Assembly: GCA_023614405.1 (NCBI GenBank)
Contig: CM042696.1
Coordinates: 340,978,896-341,042,895, forward strand
Origin: Avena insularis
Lineage: Eukaryota; Streptophyta; Magnoliopsida; Poales; Poaceae
Direction of reading: 5' to 3'
Length of the DNA: 64,000 nucleotides
Below are positions 12,801 through 23,646 of this stretch, piece after piece. The translations under genes were made by a program, and so were the position numbers. Position 1 is the stretch's first letter. Each line of letters begins with the position of its first letter. The notes beneath the pieces are model-generated. The model saw only the letters and a program-made list of their open reading frames with translations. It made no database searches and was not told where the DNA came from.

Positions 12801-14635
12801 AACAGGAGGCCAACGTGGTTGCGGTGCGCGTGCAGACTAGTGTTTGCGGTTGCCGTGGCCGCTGGGCGAGCTCAGCGAGCGATAGAGCGGCGCGTGCTGG
12901 CGGGGCCACGCGGCGAACGGGGCTTGTTGGACGTGCGCGGGACGGTGGCGCGAGGCAGGGAGCTGTGGTGGTGCACGAAGAGGACAGAGGGGAGCGGGGC
13001 AGATCGAGGGGAGGTGAGGCTCACCTTGCGTGCGCGGGTGCGCTAGGACGGCGAGACGCGGGCGTCGGGGTGATGGTACTCCGGGGCGTCGACCTTTGCG
13101 TCCTGGAGATCAAGAAGGGCCTCGGGCTCCTGGAGGATGAACGGGACACGGCGCCTATGGCGACATCGGCGGCAGAGCCATGGCGGCGGCTAGGGTTTTG
13201 TTGAGAGGGGAAAGTGGAGAGGAGTGGGTGCAATGGGGCGCTGCTTTACCGGAGGCTGCTTTATGCAGAGGAGAGGACGAGAGGAGGCAGGCGCTCGGCT
13301 GGCTGCTCGCTCACGTGCTGCGTCCAGGAAGAGAAACAGGACCCGGCCAGCTGGAGCACGTGAGGCGCGTGGGTGGCTGTACGGGCGTGTCGAGAAGAGA
13401 TACAGGAGAGGGGGTGCGCGGCTGCACCAGGTTTTGTGAGGGGGTTGTGGCTGGAGCTGCTGCGCCTGCTGAGAGCTGCCGATAGCTGCTGCTGCTGCTA
13501 CTGCTCTAACCCGGCTGCTGCATCTAAGGCCAGAATCAACTCCCGTCTTTGCCCAGATTTTTATAAAACGAACAGAGGAGAGGCGGTTGGGAGCTTCAGG
13601 TGGTGTTACGGTTTAAAAGAAAAGATGTGTAGGTGTATGTGTGTGTAAACGTACGGGTGATTAGGGTTTTGGAATAGAAAAAGGGGATTGGGGTTTTTAT
13701 CTAGTCTAAACTAGACTAGATGAGACTAGTTTTAGACAAAACTTTAGACGGTTTTAGTGTCAAAGATTTAGGCATAGATCAAGAGACAAAAAAATAAATA
13801 ACTATTAGAGATGGAGTCTTTATTTAGATAGCTAGATTAGCTAGAAAACTTGTAGATGGAGTGTAGATATAGGATTTGATCAACAATTTGAACAAACAAA
13901 CAAGTGCAAAAGAATTTGAATAAAAGGGAGGTCACTAGTGGCATTGATATCACATGTGATTAGGGCTAATATTGCATGTAGAACTAGATTTGAATAAAAG
14001 GTATGCCACATGCACATATGAATATTTGAGAGAGGCAAGCACTAGGATTGAATAGAAGGAGATGGAAAGGCAAGGTAGAATGGACACCACACCCAAAATA
14101 AAAGATTGAGGTAAAAGGGAAGGTGGAGGGTTTTACTTGCATGAGACATGCAAGATTACCTCCATGCATGCATGATGTATTAAGATGGTGAAACATAACA
14201 CATGTGTATGAGTGTATGAGATAGGTAGATTGGATCCATACAAATATATCTGGCCTGGTTTTAAATACTAACAACAAAAGGCCACATACATGTATATGGT
14301 GGAAAATAGATGATATCAAAGGAGAGGTGTATGGCATGTTAGTAGATGGAAGGGGAAGTAAAAGATATGCCCTCAACTCAACTTGGGCATTTAACATATA
14401 TCAAAAGCCCAATAGGATTTAGTAAGAACCAAATGCAATGTATCAAGAGGCAAATACAATTAATAGTGTATATGAGATAAGAACCAAATGAAAAGGGTTT
14501 TATATGATGCTCAAATGCAAGGTGGCATGATGACATGAGCATGATATAATTATGATGCAACAATTATATGTAGGAAGTAGCATTTTATTATTAGACCATG
14601 TAGCATTACAGATGTTAGACAGATGGGATGCTACA
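9879..14635 (-). repeat. Element A, 5' LTR (4757 bp)
   Basis: The full-length LTR copy, ending ...GCTACA just before the ATATA duplication. It keeps a 604-bp segment (between two GCGTGCTG octamers at 12288 and 12892) that is absent from the other LTR. The GC-rich block at about 12240-13560 lies downstream of the candidate TATA box in the minus direction and is probably the transcribed R/U5 part. Its plus-strand frames (12626-13204 and others) show no family signature. Confidence 0.93.
13559..13568 (-). promoter_or_regulatory. Candidate TATA box, element A 5' LTR
   Basis: TTTTATAAAA, conserved in both LTR copies. About 130 bp upstream in the minus direction is an inverted repeat (13700-13720, stem TCTAGTCTA, loop AAC). 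The role is inferred from position only. Confidence 0.5.
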
Positions 14636-14640
14636 ATATA

Positions 14641-15130
14641 CATGCAGTTAAAGAGGATAATCACAATAAAACATAAGCAGGATAAGCAACTATCCTGCAA
14701 ATAAACAAAATATAATTTATGGTGTTGATTGTTCTATAGTAATCATCATGTAATAGAGTCCACTATGAGCAATTTATACTCTGATCAAAAGATATAGGAT
14801 GAAGCAGCCAAACCAATGGAACAAACAAGATAATACAAACTTTATTTGTATGTAAACTGAGCATAAGTCGAATACTCTGAATCTCACTTATCAATTGGTT
14901 GGCTGGTTGCACTAATAAGCAGGACAAGACAATTAAACATCAGAAGTATAAGCATCTTTCATGCAATTAAAATAGGCAATTAAATAAGTCATGACATATG
15001 ATGTTGATTATTCAATAGTAATCATCATGTAAAACAAACTACTATGAACAATTTATACTCTGCTCATCAGACATGTCATGAAGTAGTCAAACTAATGCAA
15101 CAGACAGGATAATGCAACCCTTATGAAAAA
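14641..15130. repeat. Tandem array, right part
   Basis: Continues the 1-397 array after element A and its ATATA duplication. Anchors are at 14727 and 15006 (279 bp apart), each followed by the degenerate 'ATCATCATGTAA...CTACTATGARCAATTTATACTC' and 'GAAGYAGYCAAAC' blocks. Unit length and spacer content vary, so the repeat is old. Confidence 0.75.
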
Positions 15131-15235
15131 ACTTGTAAAATCACAAGCAATTTCACAGGCAGAACAAATAAGAGAGAATAACTGCAACAAAAAAGGTAAA
15201 ATTGGTGGCATGAATAGGATAATGAACATCATTTC

Positions 15236-15766
15236 TTAGACAAAGTAAAAAAACATGAGCATCAAAGATGAGCGTGTTTCCTTGCCTGCAGGCTGTAGGG
15301 CCGTTTGATACCATGTTTCTTGAAGTGACCTGAGGCACGTGGCATCGAGCTGGACGGCGAGGTAGCACACCTCATCGACGAGGTGAGCGACGGGGTGGAC
15401 GGGCCTTGTCATTATGGTGATGGGCCTTGTCAGCAAGGTGGATGACAATGTGGACGGTGAGCTAGACGGGGATATGGACGACGAGCTGGCTGACTTTGCG
15501 GGTGAAGTGTACAACGAGGTGGTAGACAAGGTCAGCCAGCTGTCAGCGAGGTGGACGACCAGCGAGGTCGATGGCGGACGTGGTGGAAAACTAGGACGGT
15601 GAGGAGGGGCTAGAGTTTGTGCTAGGGTGACAGAGAGGTTACTACTGGAAGGACAGACGGAGACGAGGGGATTAAAGGCAGAGGGTGGAGGGACGGACGT
15701 GGCGAGGGGAAAGGGGGGACGGCGGGGAGGGCGGCAGGGAGGGTGGCGCTGTGCGGGTGGGCTCAA
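15236..15766 (-). other. GC-rich stretch with a 176-codon open frame, unknown
   Basis: A minus-strand frame of 176 codons, rich in Pro, Ser and Arg, runs through a GC-rich block whose plus strand is full of GACGAGGTGGACGG-like repeats. It resembles the GC-rich first exon or 5' leader common in grass genes and elements. No domain is recognisable, and repeat-driven composition can create such frames by chance. Treat it as a possible leader or exon fragment, not a gene. Confidence 0.25.
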
Positions 15767-16160
15767 TGGTAATTGCAGCTCGAGAAATTTTTGTTTGCGT
15801 AGAAACTCTCCCGCACTAGCGCCAAATTTTGCGTGGACAGGAGGACCTGACCTAGAAATTTGGGGTTGGTGTCCTGACCATCGGATGCATGATGGAGGGT
15901 TAAAATAAATTAACCATATTTTAGAAAGTCTTCACTAAAAGGGCCTTGGTGAAGAAAACTATAAATTATTAACGAATAAATCTTGAAAAAAAGAAATAAT
16001 GTGGATTACTAGTTTATATTTTGGCTTGTATAATGATCTCAAGAGAGGTAACGTATTTTGGATAATATATTCAAATTTAGATAAGATTCAAAATGCGGTT
16101 TATTTTGAACAATGGATTTCTCTAGATTAGGGTTGAACGATGGACTTATATCCTTATTTT
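15767..16160. other. AT-rich spacer with no recognisable feature
   Basis: No convincing coding frame or repeat. An imperfect inverted repeat (CTTCAC...GTGAAG, about 15938-15962) contains CACTAAAAGGG. It was considered and rejected as a CACTA end. Confidence 0.5.
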
Positions 16161-19100
16161 GGTTAGTTTTAGGTCATAGCAACATATGCAATGTGTCTAG
16201 GGGTTCCATGTGTCAAAAACTATGGTCACAGAATCATGTAGATATATATCAAAATGTGGTTTAGGAAAAGAACACATGCAATGTCTCTAGGGGTTCCATG
16301 TGTTAAAAACTATGGTCACACAGAGATAAAAACACATAGGAAAGGTAGCTTCCACATTGCATGTTGCACCGGTTTGTGACAGAAGTTGCATCACAAAATG
16401 CACTGGAGTATGCGTGTGTGGTCATCATGCATGGTTTTGGAAAACAACACATGCAAATGTGGTCATGTGGTCAATGACTCTAGTGGATATATATCAATGT
16501 GGTTTAGGAAAAACACATCATATATACAATGACTCTAGCGGATCTATGTGTCAAATTATGGTCACAAAGACCAAAAACACACATATATAGCTAGGAAATC
16601 TCAGCTTTCACATTGCTCATGTTGCAGCAGTGCGATAGAAGTTAAGTTGCATCACAGAATCCACTAGAGTTTGTGTGGTCATGTAGATATCAATGTGGTA
16701 TTATTGGAAAAGTACACATGAAATGTAGATATCATTGTGGTTTTGGAAAAGAGAACAGTGTACATATATGCAATGTGTGGTCACATGTGATGGATCAATG
16801 ACTCTAGTGGATATATATTAGTGTGTACTAGTGGTTTAGGAAATAAGAACACACATCATGCAATGTCTCTAGGGGATCCATGTGTCAAATTAAACCATGC
16901 ATGGTCGTCATAGAGACCAAAAACACATATAGCTAGAAAGCAACATATTATTGCATGTTCCACCAGTGTGATAGAAGTTGCATCTTACATAATCCACTAG
17001 AGTATGTGTGTGGGTCATGCATGTAGATATCATGTGGTTTTGGAAAAGAGCACATGCAATGTAGTCATGTGGAGATCTAGTGTGGATATCAATGTGGGTT
17101 TTAGGAAGAGAACACACACATGCAGTTAATTAATGACTCTAGCTAGCAGTTAGGGGATCCATGCATGTGTCAAACCATGCATGCATGCATATGGTCTCAC
17201 AGAGACCAAAAAACACATATAGGAAAAAAGCAGCTTCCACATATTGCATGTTGAAGCAGTGTGTGATGTGTGTGTGTGTGGCATAAGTTGCATCACCACT
17301 AGTGTGTGTGGTCATGTGTGTAGATATATATATCAATGTGGTTTTGGAAAAGAACACATGCAATGTGGTCATGTGTGGATCAATGACATCTAGTAGTGTG
17401 GATATCAATGTAGTTAGGAACATGCAATGACTCTAGGTGTTTCCATGTGTATATACAACCATATGGTCACATACCAAACACATAGGCACATTGCATGTTG
17501 CACCAGTGTGACATAATTACTTAAGTTGCATCAAAGAGTGTGTATGATCATGCATGTAGATATCAATGTGGTATTATTGGAAAAGAACACATGCAATGTG
17601 GTCATCATGTGGATCTATCAGTGACTCTGGTGGCCATATTAATGTGGGTTAGGAAAGGAACCACATGCATGCAATATGACTCTAGGAGAGATCCAAATAC
17701 ACATAGGAATTAAATAAAGGAGCTTCCACATTGCATGCACGGTTAAACCAGACACAAGTTGTGCATCATCACATAATCCACTTGAGTAATATGCATGTGT
17801 GTGGTCATGCATATGTAGAGATATCATTGTGGTTTTGGAAAAGAATAGTTATGTACATATATGCAATGTGGTGAGATGGATCAGTGACTCTAGATAGTGG
17901 ATATATATCAGTGTGTACTGGTTTAGGAAAAGAACACACATCATGCAATGATGTCTCTAGGGGATCCATGTGTCAAATTAAACCATGCATGGTCACATAG
18001 ACCAAAACCACATAGGAAAGCAACATATTGCATGCATGTTGCACCAATGTGACAGAAGTTGCATCACAGAATCCACTGGAGTCATGTGTGTGGGTCATGC
18101 ATGTAGATATCATCATGTGGCTAAAAGAGCACATGATGCAATATGTAGTCATGTGGAGAGATCAATGACTCTAGTGTGGATATCAATGTGGTTTTTAGGA
18201 AGAGAACACACACATGCAATTAATTAATGATCCTCACAGCTAGGGGATCCATGTGTCAAACCATGCATGGTCTCACAGAGACCAAAAAACACATAGGAAA
18301 GCAGCTTCCACATATGCATGTTGCACTAGTGTGTGTGTGTATGTGTGTGTGATAGAATTATTTGCATCACAGAATCCACTAGTGTGTGTGCTCATGTAGA
18401 TATATATCAATGTGGTTCAGAAAAGAACACATGCAATGTGGTCATGTTTGGATCAATGACACCTAGCAGTGTGGATATCAATGTGGTTTATTTAGAAAAA
18501 GAACACGTGCAATGACTCTAGGGGTTCCATGTGTACAACAATGGACACAGAGACCAAACACATAGGAAAAGTAGCTTCCACACATTGCATGTTGCACTAG
18601 TGTACATATATGCAATGTGGTCATGTGATGGATCAGTGGCTCTAGTATATATATCAGTGTCTACTGGTTTAGGAAAAGAACACACATCATGCAATGTCTC
18701 TAGGGGATCCATATTTCAAATTAAACCATGCATGGTCACATAGACCAAAACACATAGGAAAGAAACATATTGCATGTTGCACCAGTGTGACAGAAGTTGC
18801 ATCACAGAATCCACTAGTGTGTGTGGTAGATATATCAACAATGTGGTTTTGGAAAAGAACACTTGCAATGTGGTCATGTACTGTGGATCAATGAAATCTA
18901 GCTAGCAGTGTGGATACCAATGTGTTTTAGGAAAAAGAACACATATGCAATGACTCTAGGGGTTCCATGTGTACAACCATGGTCACAGAGACCAAACACA
19001 TAGGAAAAACATCTTCCACACACATTGCATGTTGCACCAGTGTGACATAAGTTGCATCATCACAGAGTTATGTGTGGTCATGTAGATATATCAAAATGTG

Positions 19101-20940
19101 GTATATTATTGGAAAAGAACACACATGCAATGTGGTCATCATGTGGATCTATCAACAATAATGCAATATGGAAAAGAACACACATGCATGCAATATGACT
19201 CTATGAGAGATCCATGGTCGTCATAGAGACCAAAAAACACATAGGAATTAAATAAAGGAGCTTCCACACATTGCATGCATGGTTGCACCAGTGTGACATA
19301 ATTAGTTGTGCATCATCACATAATCCACTTGAGTAGTATATGCATGTGTGGTCATGCATATGTGTATAGATATCATTGTGGTTTTGTAAAAGAACAATGT
19401 AAATACATGCAAATGTGGTCAACATGTGTGGATCTATCAATGACTCTGGTGGCCATATCAATGTGGGCTAGTAAAAGAACACATGCATGCAATCTGACTC
19501 TATAGGAGAGATATTCCATATGGTCATAGAGACCAACAACACATAGGAATTAAAGAAAGGAGCTTCCACATTGCATGCATGCATGCACTAGTGTGACAGA
19601 AGTTGTGCATCATCACATAATCCACTTGAGTATATGCATGTGTGTGGTCATGCAAATGTAGAGAGATATCATCATCAGTGTTGTATTATATTGGAAAGAA
19701 CAGTGTACATATATGCAATGTGGTCATGTGATAGATTAGTGGCTCTAGTATATATATCAGTGTGTACTGGTTTAGGAAAAGAACACATAGACATCATGCG
19801 ACGTCTCTAGGGGATCCATGTGTCAAATTAAATCATGCATGGTCACATAGACCAAAACACATAGGAAAGCAACATATTGCATGATGAAGTGTGACAGAAG
19901 TTGCATCACAGAACCCACTAGTGTGTGTGGTCATGTAGATATATCAATGTGGTTTTGGAAAAGAACACATGCAATGTGGTCATGTGTGGATCAATGAAGC
20001 TAGCAGTGTGGATATATATCAATGTGGTTTAGGAAAGAACACATGCAATGACTCTAGGGGTTCCATGTGTACAACCATGGTTACAGAGACCAAACACATA
20101 GGAAAAGCAGCTTCCACACATTGCATGTTGCACCAGTGTGACATAAGTTGCATCATCACACAGAGTTATGTGTGGTCATGAAGATATATCAAAATGTGGT
20201 ATTATTGGAAAAGAACACACATGCAATGTGGTCATCATGTGGATCTAGGAACAATAATGCAATATGGAAAAGAACACACATGCATGGAATATGACTCTAG
20301 GAGAGATCCATATGGTCATAGAGACCAAAAACACATAGTAATTAAATAAAGGAGATTCCACACATTGCATGCATGGTTGCACTAGTGTGACAGAATTAGT
20401 TGTGCATCATCAAAGAATCCACTTGAGTAGTATATGAATGTGTGGTCATGCATATGTGTAGAGATATCATTGTGGTTTTGGAAAAGAATAATGTACATAT
20501 ATGTAATGTGGTCATGTGGACCAGTGATTCTAGTGGATATATATCAGTGTGTACTTGTTTAGGAAAAGAACACACTACATCATGCAATGTCTCTAGGGGA
20601 TCAATGTGTCAAAATAAAAACTATGCATGGTTACAGAGACCAAAAACACATAGGAAAGCAGCTTCCACATTGCATGTTGCACTAGTGACATAAGTTGCAT
20701 GCATCACAGAATAATCCAATGGAGCATGTGTGTGTGGTCATGCATCATGTAGATATCATCGTGGTTTGGAAAAGAACACATGCAAATGTGGTCATGTGGA
20801 TCAATGACTCTATATAGTGGATATATCAATGTGGTTTAGGACGAGAACACATATGCAACTAATGACTCTAGGGGATCCATATGTCAAACCATATGGTCTC
20901 ACAGAGATCAAAAACACAAAGGAAAAAGTGCATCACAAAA
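16161..20940. repeat. Satellite-like array with higher-order structure
   Basis: About 19 degenerate monomers, counted by the GRTCCATGTGT or GTTCCATGTGT box (near 16203, 16293, 16540, 16873, 17155, 17440, 17690, 17960, 18243, 18520, 18700, 18958, 19200, 19500, 19805, 20055, 20290, 20595, 20870). Each carries conserved blocks: ACAGAGACCAAAAACACATA, GCTTCCACATTGCATGTTGC, AGAAGTTGCATCACAGAATC. Within a monomer a half-unit (ATATCAATGTGGTTT-GGAAAAGAACACATGCAATG type) is present twice. Variant types recur in order, giving a second periodicity of about 1.09 kb. No coding capacity was found. It lies just downstream of the exonuclease-like pseudogene. Confidence 0.88.
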
Positions 20941-21238
20941 TCCACTGAAGTTGCCTAGATGATACCTATCTCAAAGTTTGAGCCCAAGAAGATGCTGGAT
21001 CATGCACATGCATATCAATATATGTGAGAGACCATATGCTCACCAGTGGCCTATATAATGCCTATCTCAACAACCCATCACACTTTTGTACATATATATC
21101 ATATAGGAAAACACATACATATGCATGCAAGTTCTTCCAACGCTTAGATCTCAAACTAATATGTACATCCCAAAATATATACTACGTACACAAAATAAAC
21201 TATAAACTAATCTACTTCAAACACATAATTTATCACCA
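20941..21238. other. AT-rich spacer, 3' of the exonuclease-like gene
   Basis: Contains fragments such as GATACCTATCTCAA and ATGCCTATCTCAACAA (near 20962 and 21059), suggesting a decayed 100-bp duplication. No gene is recognised. It may hold the 3' UTR of the minus-strand gene ending at 21239. Confidence 0.4.
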
Positions 21239-22115
21239 CTACTTGTTGTCGTCCTTGACTTGCTTCCCCTTCAACCTCTTGTTGCCACCACCATTCCAAG
21301 ATCCTTGGTCGTCCTGATACCGCTTTTTTCATCCTCGCGCTTCTTCTCCTAGGCTAGCTTGCAACCAGGGCATAGCTCTGTCACGAAAAACCCCGCCATA
21401 ACCATCCCATCTTTCATGGTAATGAGCTTACTGTACAACTCATACACCATGTAGGCGTCTCTGGCTGCATACTCGAGGCGCACCTGGCTCATCGGCTTCC
21501 ACTCCTAGTAGTCGTGCTTCCTTTGCTTCAATTTCTTCAGTTTTGCATAGGATCTGTCGATGATTTCCACTGCCAGATCACCCATGCCATCCTTCGCTGG
21601 GTATGGTGTGATCTTGTACAGATTTTGTATGTCTATGTGGTACCCATCTGGGATTTTTATCAACACATGAGAAAGCATAATTGTGTCATTTGTGATATCC
21701 ATGCTAGTGAAAGTTATCCCTTTCCTACACAAGAACTTGACAAGAGCCATAAAATGCTTCTCAGTTGGTTTACTCCTGCAGTTAGAGGGTTTTAGGGATG
21801 TAAGGGAACAAGGGATGCAGAAGTGGTGATCTCAAATTTAAATTTCACATACCTGCAGAAGTGGTAAACGAGGACCTCCTCATGTATGGCGAGTTGCACG
21901 ACGACGATCTCTTGTGGAGGATCTTTTTGCTTATTTGCAAGGGTGTACTCCAAGTCTAGCCCCATGAACTTGTACTTCTCTTTCTCAAGTAATTACTCAT
22001 ATCTAGCGAGAGTTGTCTCCATAGTCGCTTCATCATTTGTGTACACCACTGTCAAAGTTGTGGTGCCATTGGCAGGGACGAAGTGGGTCTCTGTTGTGCG
22101 TTTCCCATCGTCCAT
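21239..22115 (-). pseudogene. WRN-like 3'-5' exonuclease domain gene, decayed
   Basis: Two exons fit: 22115-21853 (ATG at 22115, MDDGKRTTETHF) and 21775-21239, joined by a GT-AG intron of 77 bp that keeps the frame. Exonuclease motifs of the DnaQ-like RNase D/WRN family are visible. Exo I is FMGLDLEYT followed by VVVQLA and VYHFC. Mid-domain is DITNDTIMLSHV...HIDIQNLY. Exo III is LEYAARDAYMVYELY. A Lys-rich tail (GGGNKRLKGKQVKDDNK) ends the reading. Defects are a TAA in exon 1 (ARYE*LLEKEK), a TAG at about 21503 between Tyr and Glu, a TAG at 21349-21351 and a frameshift near 21315. The length of about 260 codons matches small plant WRN-exonuclease-like proteins. The active form would trim 3' ends of DNA or RNA. 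Whether it is a captured host gene or normal cargo of the neighbouring transposon is unresolved. Confidence 0.72.
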
Positions 22116-22574
22116 GCCTCCAAGGAAATTGGTGAAAGGCAATGCCGACAATGAACTGCCTGCGAGGAAGAAGAAGATGAACCGATGGTTCTAGAACAGA
22201 GGAACAGAGGAAAAGAAGATGAACAGAGGAAGAAGAAGCACCCAGGAATAACTACAGAGGAATGAGCGAGGAAGAGGAAGAAGAAACATGGTAACTGCAG
22301 CTTTGGTTCAAGAACTCACCGTGGTTACGGTGAGATCATGACAGTGCCGCCGATTCAACAAGTGGGGCCAGTTCCTACGAGAATATGGAATTAGTTGTGC
22401 ATTTTTCTATGTGAGAAATTAAGAGAAATCATTTATATTTTCTCTTTCATAATTAAACATAATGAAGCTGGTACAGCCCAAGAGATTTGAACAAAAGAGA
22501 TTTGCTAGTTTAACATACAACAACACAAAAGTTTCTGAGCATGCATTCTTGAAATTTAAATTCTGATGATTTAT

Positions 22575-23641
22575 TTAGAAGTTCTGAGCTACAACCAACA
22601 TCACAGAGCCAATGCTCTCGTCTTCTTCCTCCTCCTGCTGCTCGTCGCTATCGTCTTCCGCATCCTCATGTTCCTCTGCCAAACTGGTGACCACCTCAAT
22701 AATCAGCTTGATATAGTGCCTCATCACCTTGACCTGGACGACGAGTAGATCATCAAGGCAAATTCTGTTGTGACCATAGAATTCAGTCCAGGGGTCAGTG
22801 AACTCAGTGCGATCGTCATATACTTCCGATATGCGATATCACCCTAAGATTTTCAGGCCTTTGTCACAATTATTCTTCATGCATACACAATAGAACCCTT
22901 TCTTTGGGATCTGGTGTTCCCTTGTGCATCTCAAAGGAATTTCCTGAGTAACAAAAATATATAACAGATCTTAGTTAACTGGCCACCCTGATAAATTTAC
23001 AAAATAAGAAGGAAAAGCATAGGAAAAAGTGTTTAACTAACCATCTTATGAAGATCATATTCATCCTGCACCCGGTGCACCAAGAACTGAGGGATCTCAA
23101 AGACCTCATATTCATCTAGGTCTCTTACAAACTCCTTGTAGAATTCCCAAGATATGGAATTCATTTCAGAGCAACTAACATTACATGGGTGCTAAAATAT
23201 GGATTTCTCTAGTGTCACCTTGCAACAATCTTCGGTCTTATAACACCCTAATCATGCATATGAAATTGAAGAAGGTTTGTTTGTAAGGAACATATATAAT
23301 TAAGAAACTAGTCATGTGTGTAAGGAAAACACCATTTCAATGCAAAGATGTCAATACATACACCGCTCTTGATCAACCCAAGGTTTGACAACATTATCAG
23401 CATTTGACAATTCAACAATAAAGCACCTGTCTACTCTATCGTATGCAAGTGTGAGAACATCATTCTGTTCAATGTTATAAGCTACACAAAACCCCCTCCA
23501 ATATGGCCCACGTAATGCTACAGACCTCCCACCATATAGCACATAGAAGTAGTATTCATCAATTGTTCTGTTTTGATCATGGTGGTCACTCTGAGCAAGG
23601 ATCTAGGTCAGATGTGGACCAAGAGCAGATTGTCGCATACG
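22575..23641 (-). pseudogene. B3-domain-like gene, 3' part (split by an LTR element)
   Basis: The B3-like exon runs from 30660 to 30586 and continues at 23641 to 23351 after removal of the Athila-like element. It gives KFMQGIPCCFAERM, then SVALRGPYWRGFC, NIEQNDVLTLAYD and RCFIVELSNADN, which follows the beta-barrel pattern of plant B3 DNA-binding domains. Likely downstream exons are near 23170-23055 (EFYKEFVRDLDEYEVFEIP) and 22943-22575 (IPLRCTREHQIPKKGFYC ... acidic tail EEHEDAEDDSDEQQ, stop at 22575-22577). There is one in-frame TAG before ILAQSDHHDQ and a frameshift in the last exon. Exon limits other than the B3 exon are approximate. The function, if intact, would be sequence-specific DNA binding in the nucleus. 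Confidence 0.55.
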
Positions 23642-23646
23642 CTCAG

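Larger units (their letters stand above)
398..14635 (-). mobile_element. Ty3/gypsy LTR retrotransposon, Tekay/Del-like chromovirus (element A)
   Basis: A complete element of about 14.2 kb on the minus strand. It has two long LTRs (398-4531 and 9879-14635), each bounded by TG...CA on the plus strand. The 5-bp target-site duplication ATATA (393-397 and 14636-14640) is exact. A tRNA-iMet primer site lies next to the right LTR and a purine tract next to the left LTR. The internal region encodes Gag, protease, reverse transcriptase, RNase H and integrase, with a chromodomain-like C-terminus. This order and the integrase tail fit the Tekay/Del chromovirus lineage. Three frameshifts make it non-autonomous now. 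It was inserted into the tandem array seen on both sides. Confidence 0.93.

Noticed and set aside
15236..15766. 176-codon Pro/Ser-rich frame as a protein-coding gene
   Set aside because: It runs through GACGAGGTGGACGG-like repeats and has no domain. It is listed only as a GC-rich stretch with low confidence.
15941..15962. CACTAAAAGGG as a possible left CACTA end
   Set aside because: The 38964 terminus begins CACTACAAGAATCTAG and no similarity continues past CACTA. The flanking bases do not match the GAA expected for a 3-bp duplication.
16900..20900. Multiple short plus- and minus-strand frames with His/Cys-rich translations
   Set aside because: They arise from ATGCATGT/CACATG-rich satellite monomers. 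The same peptide phrases recur in all frames and carry no family signature.
16161..20940. Regular repeats as a CRISPR-like array
   Set aside because: Plant nuclear context. Units are about 270 bp and degenerate, and there are no unique spacers of constant length and no cas genes.
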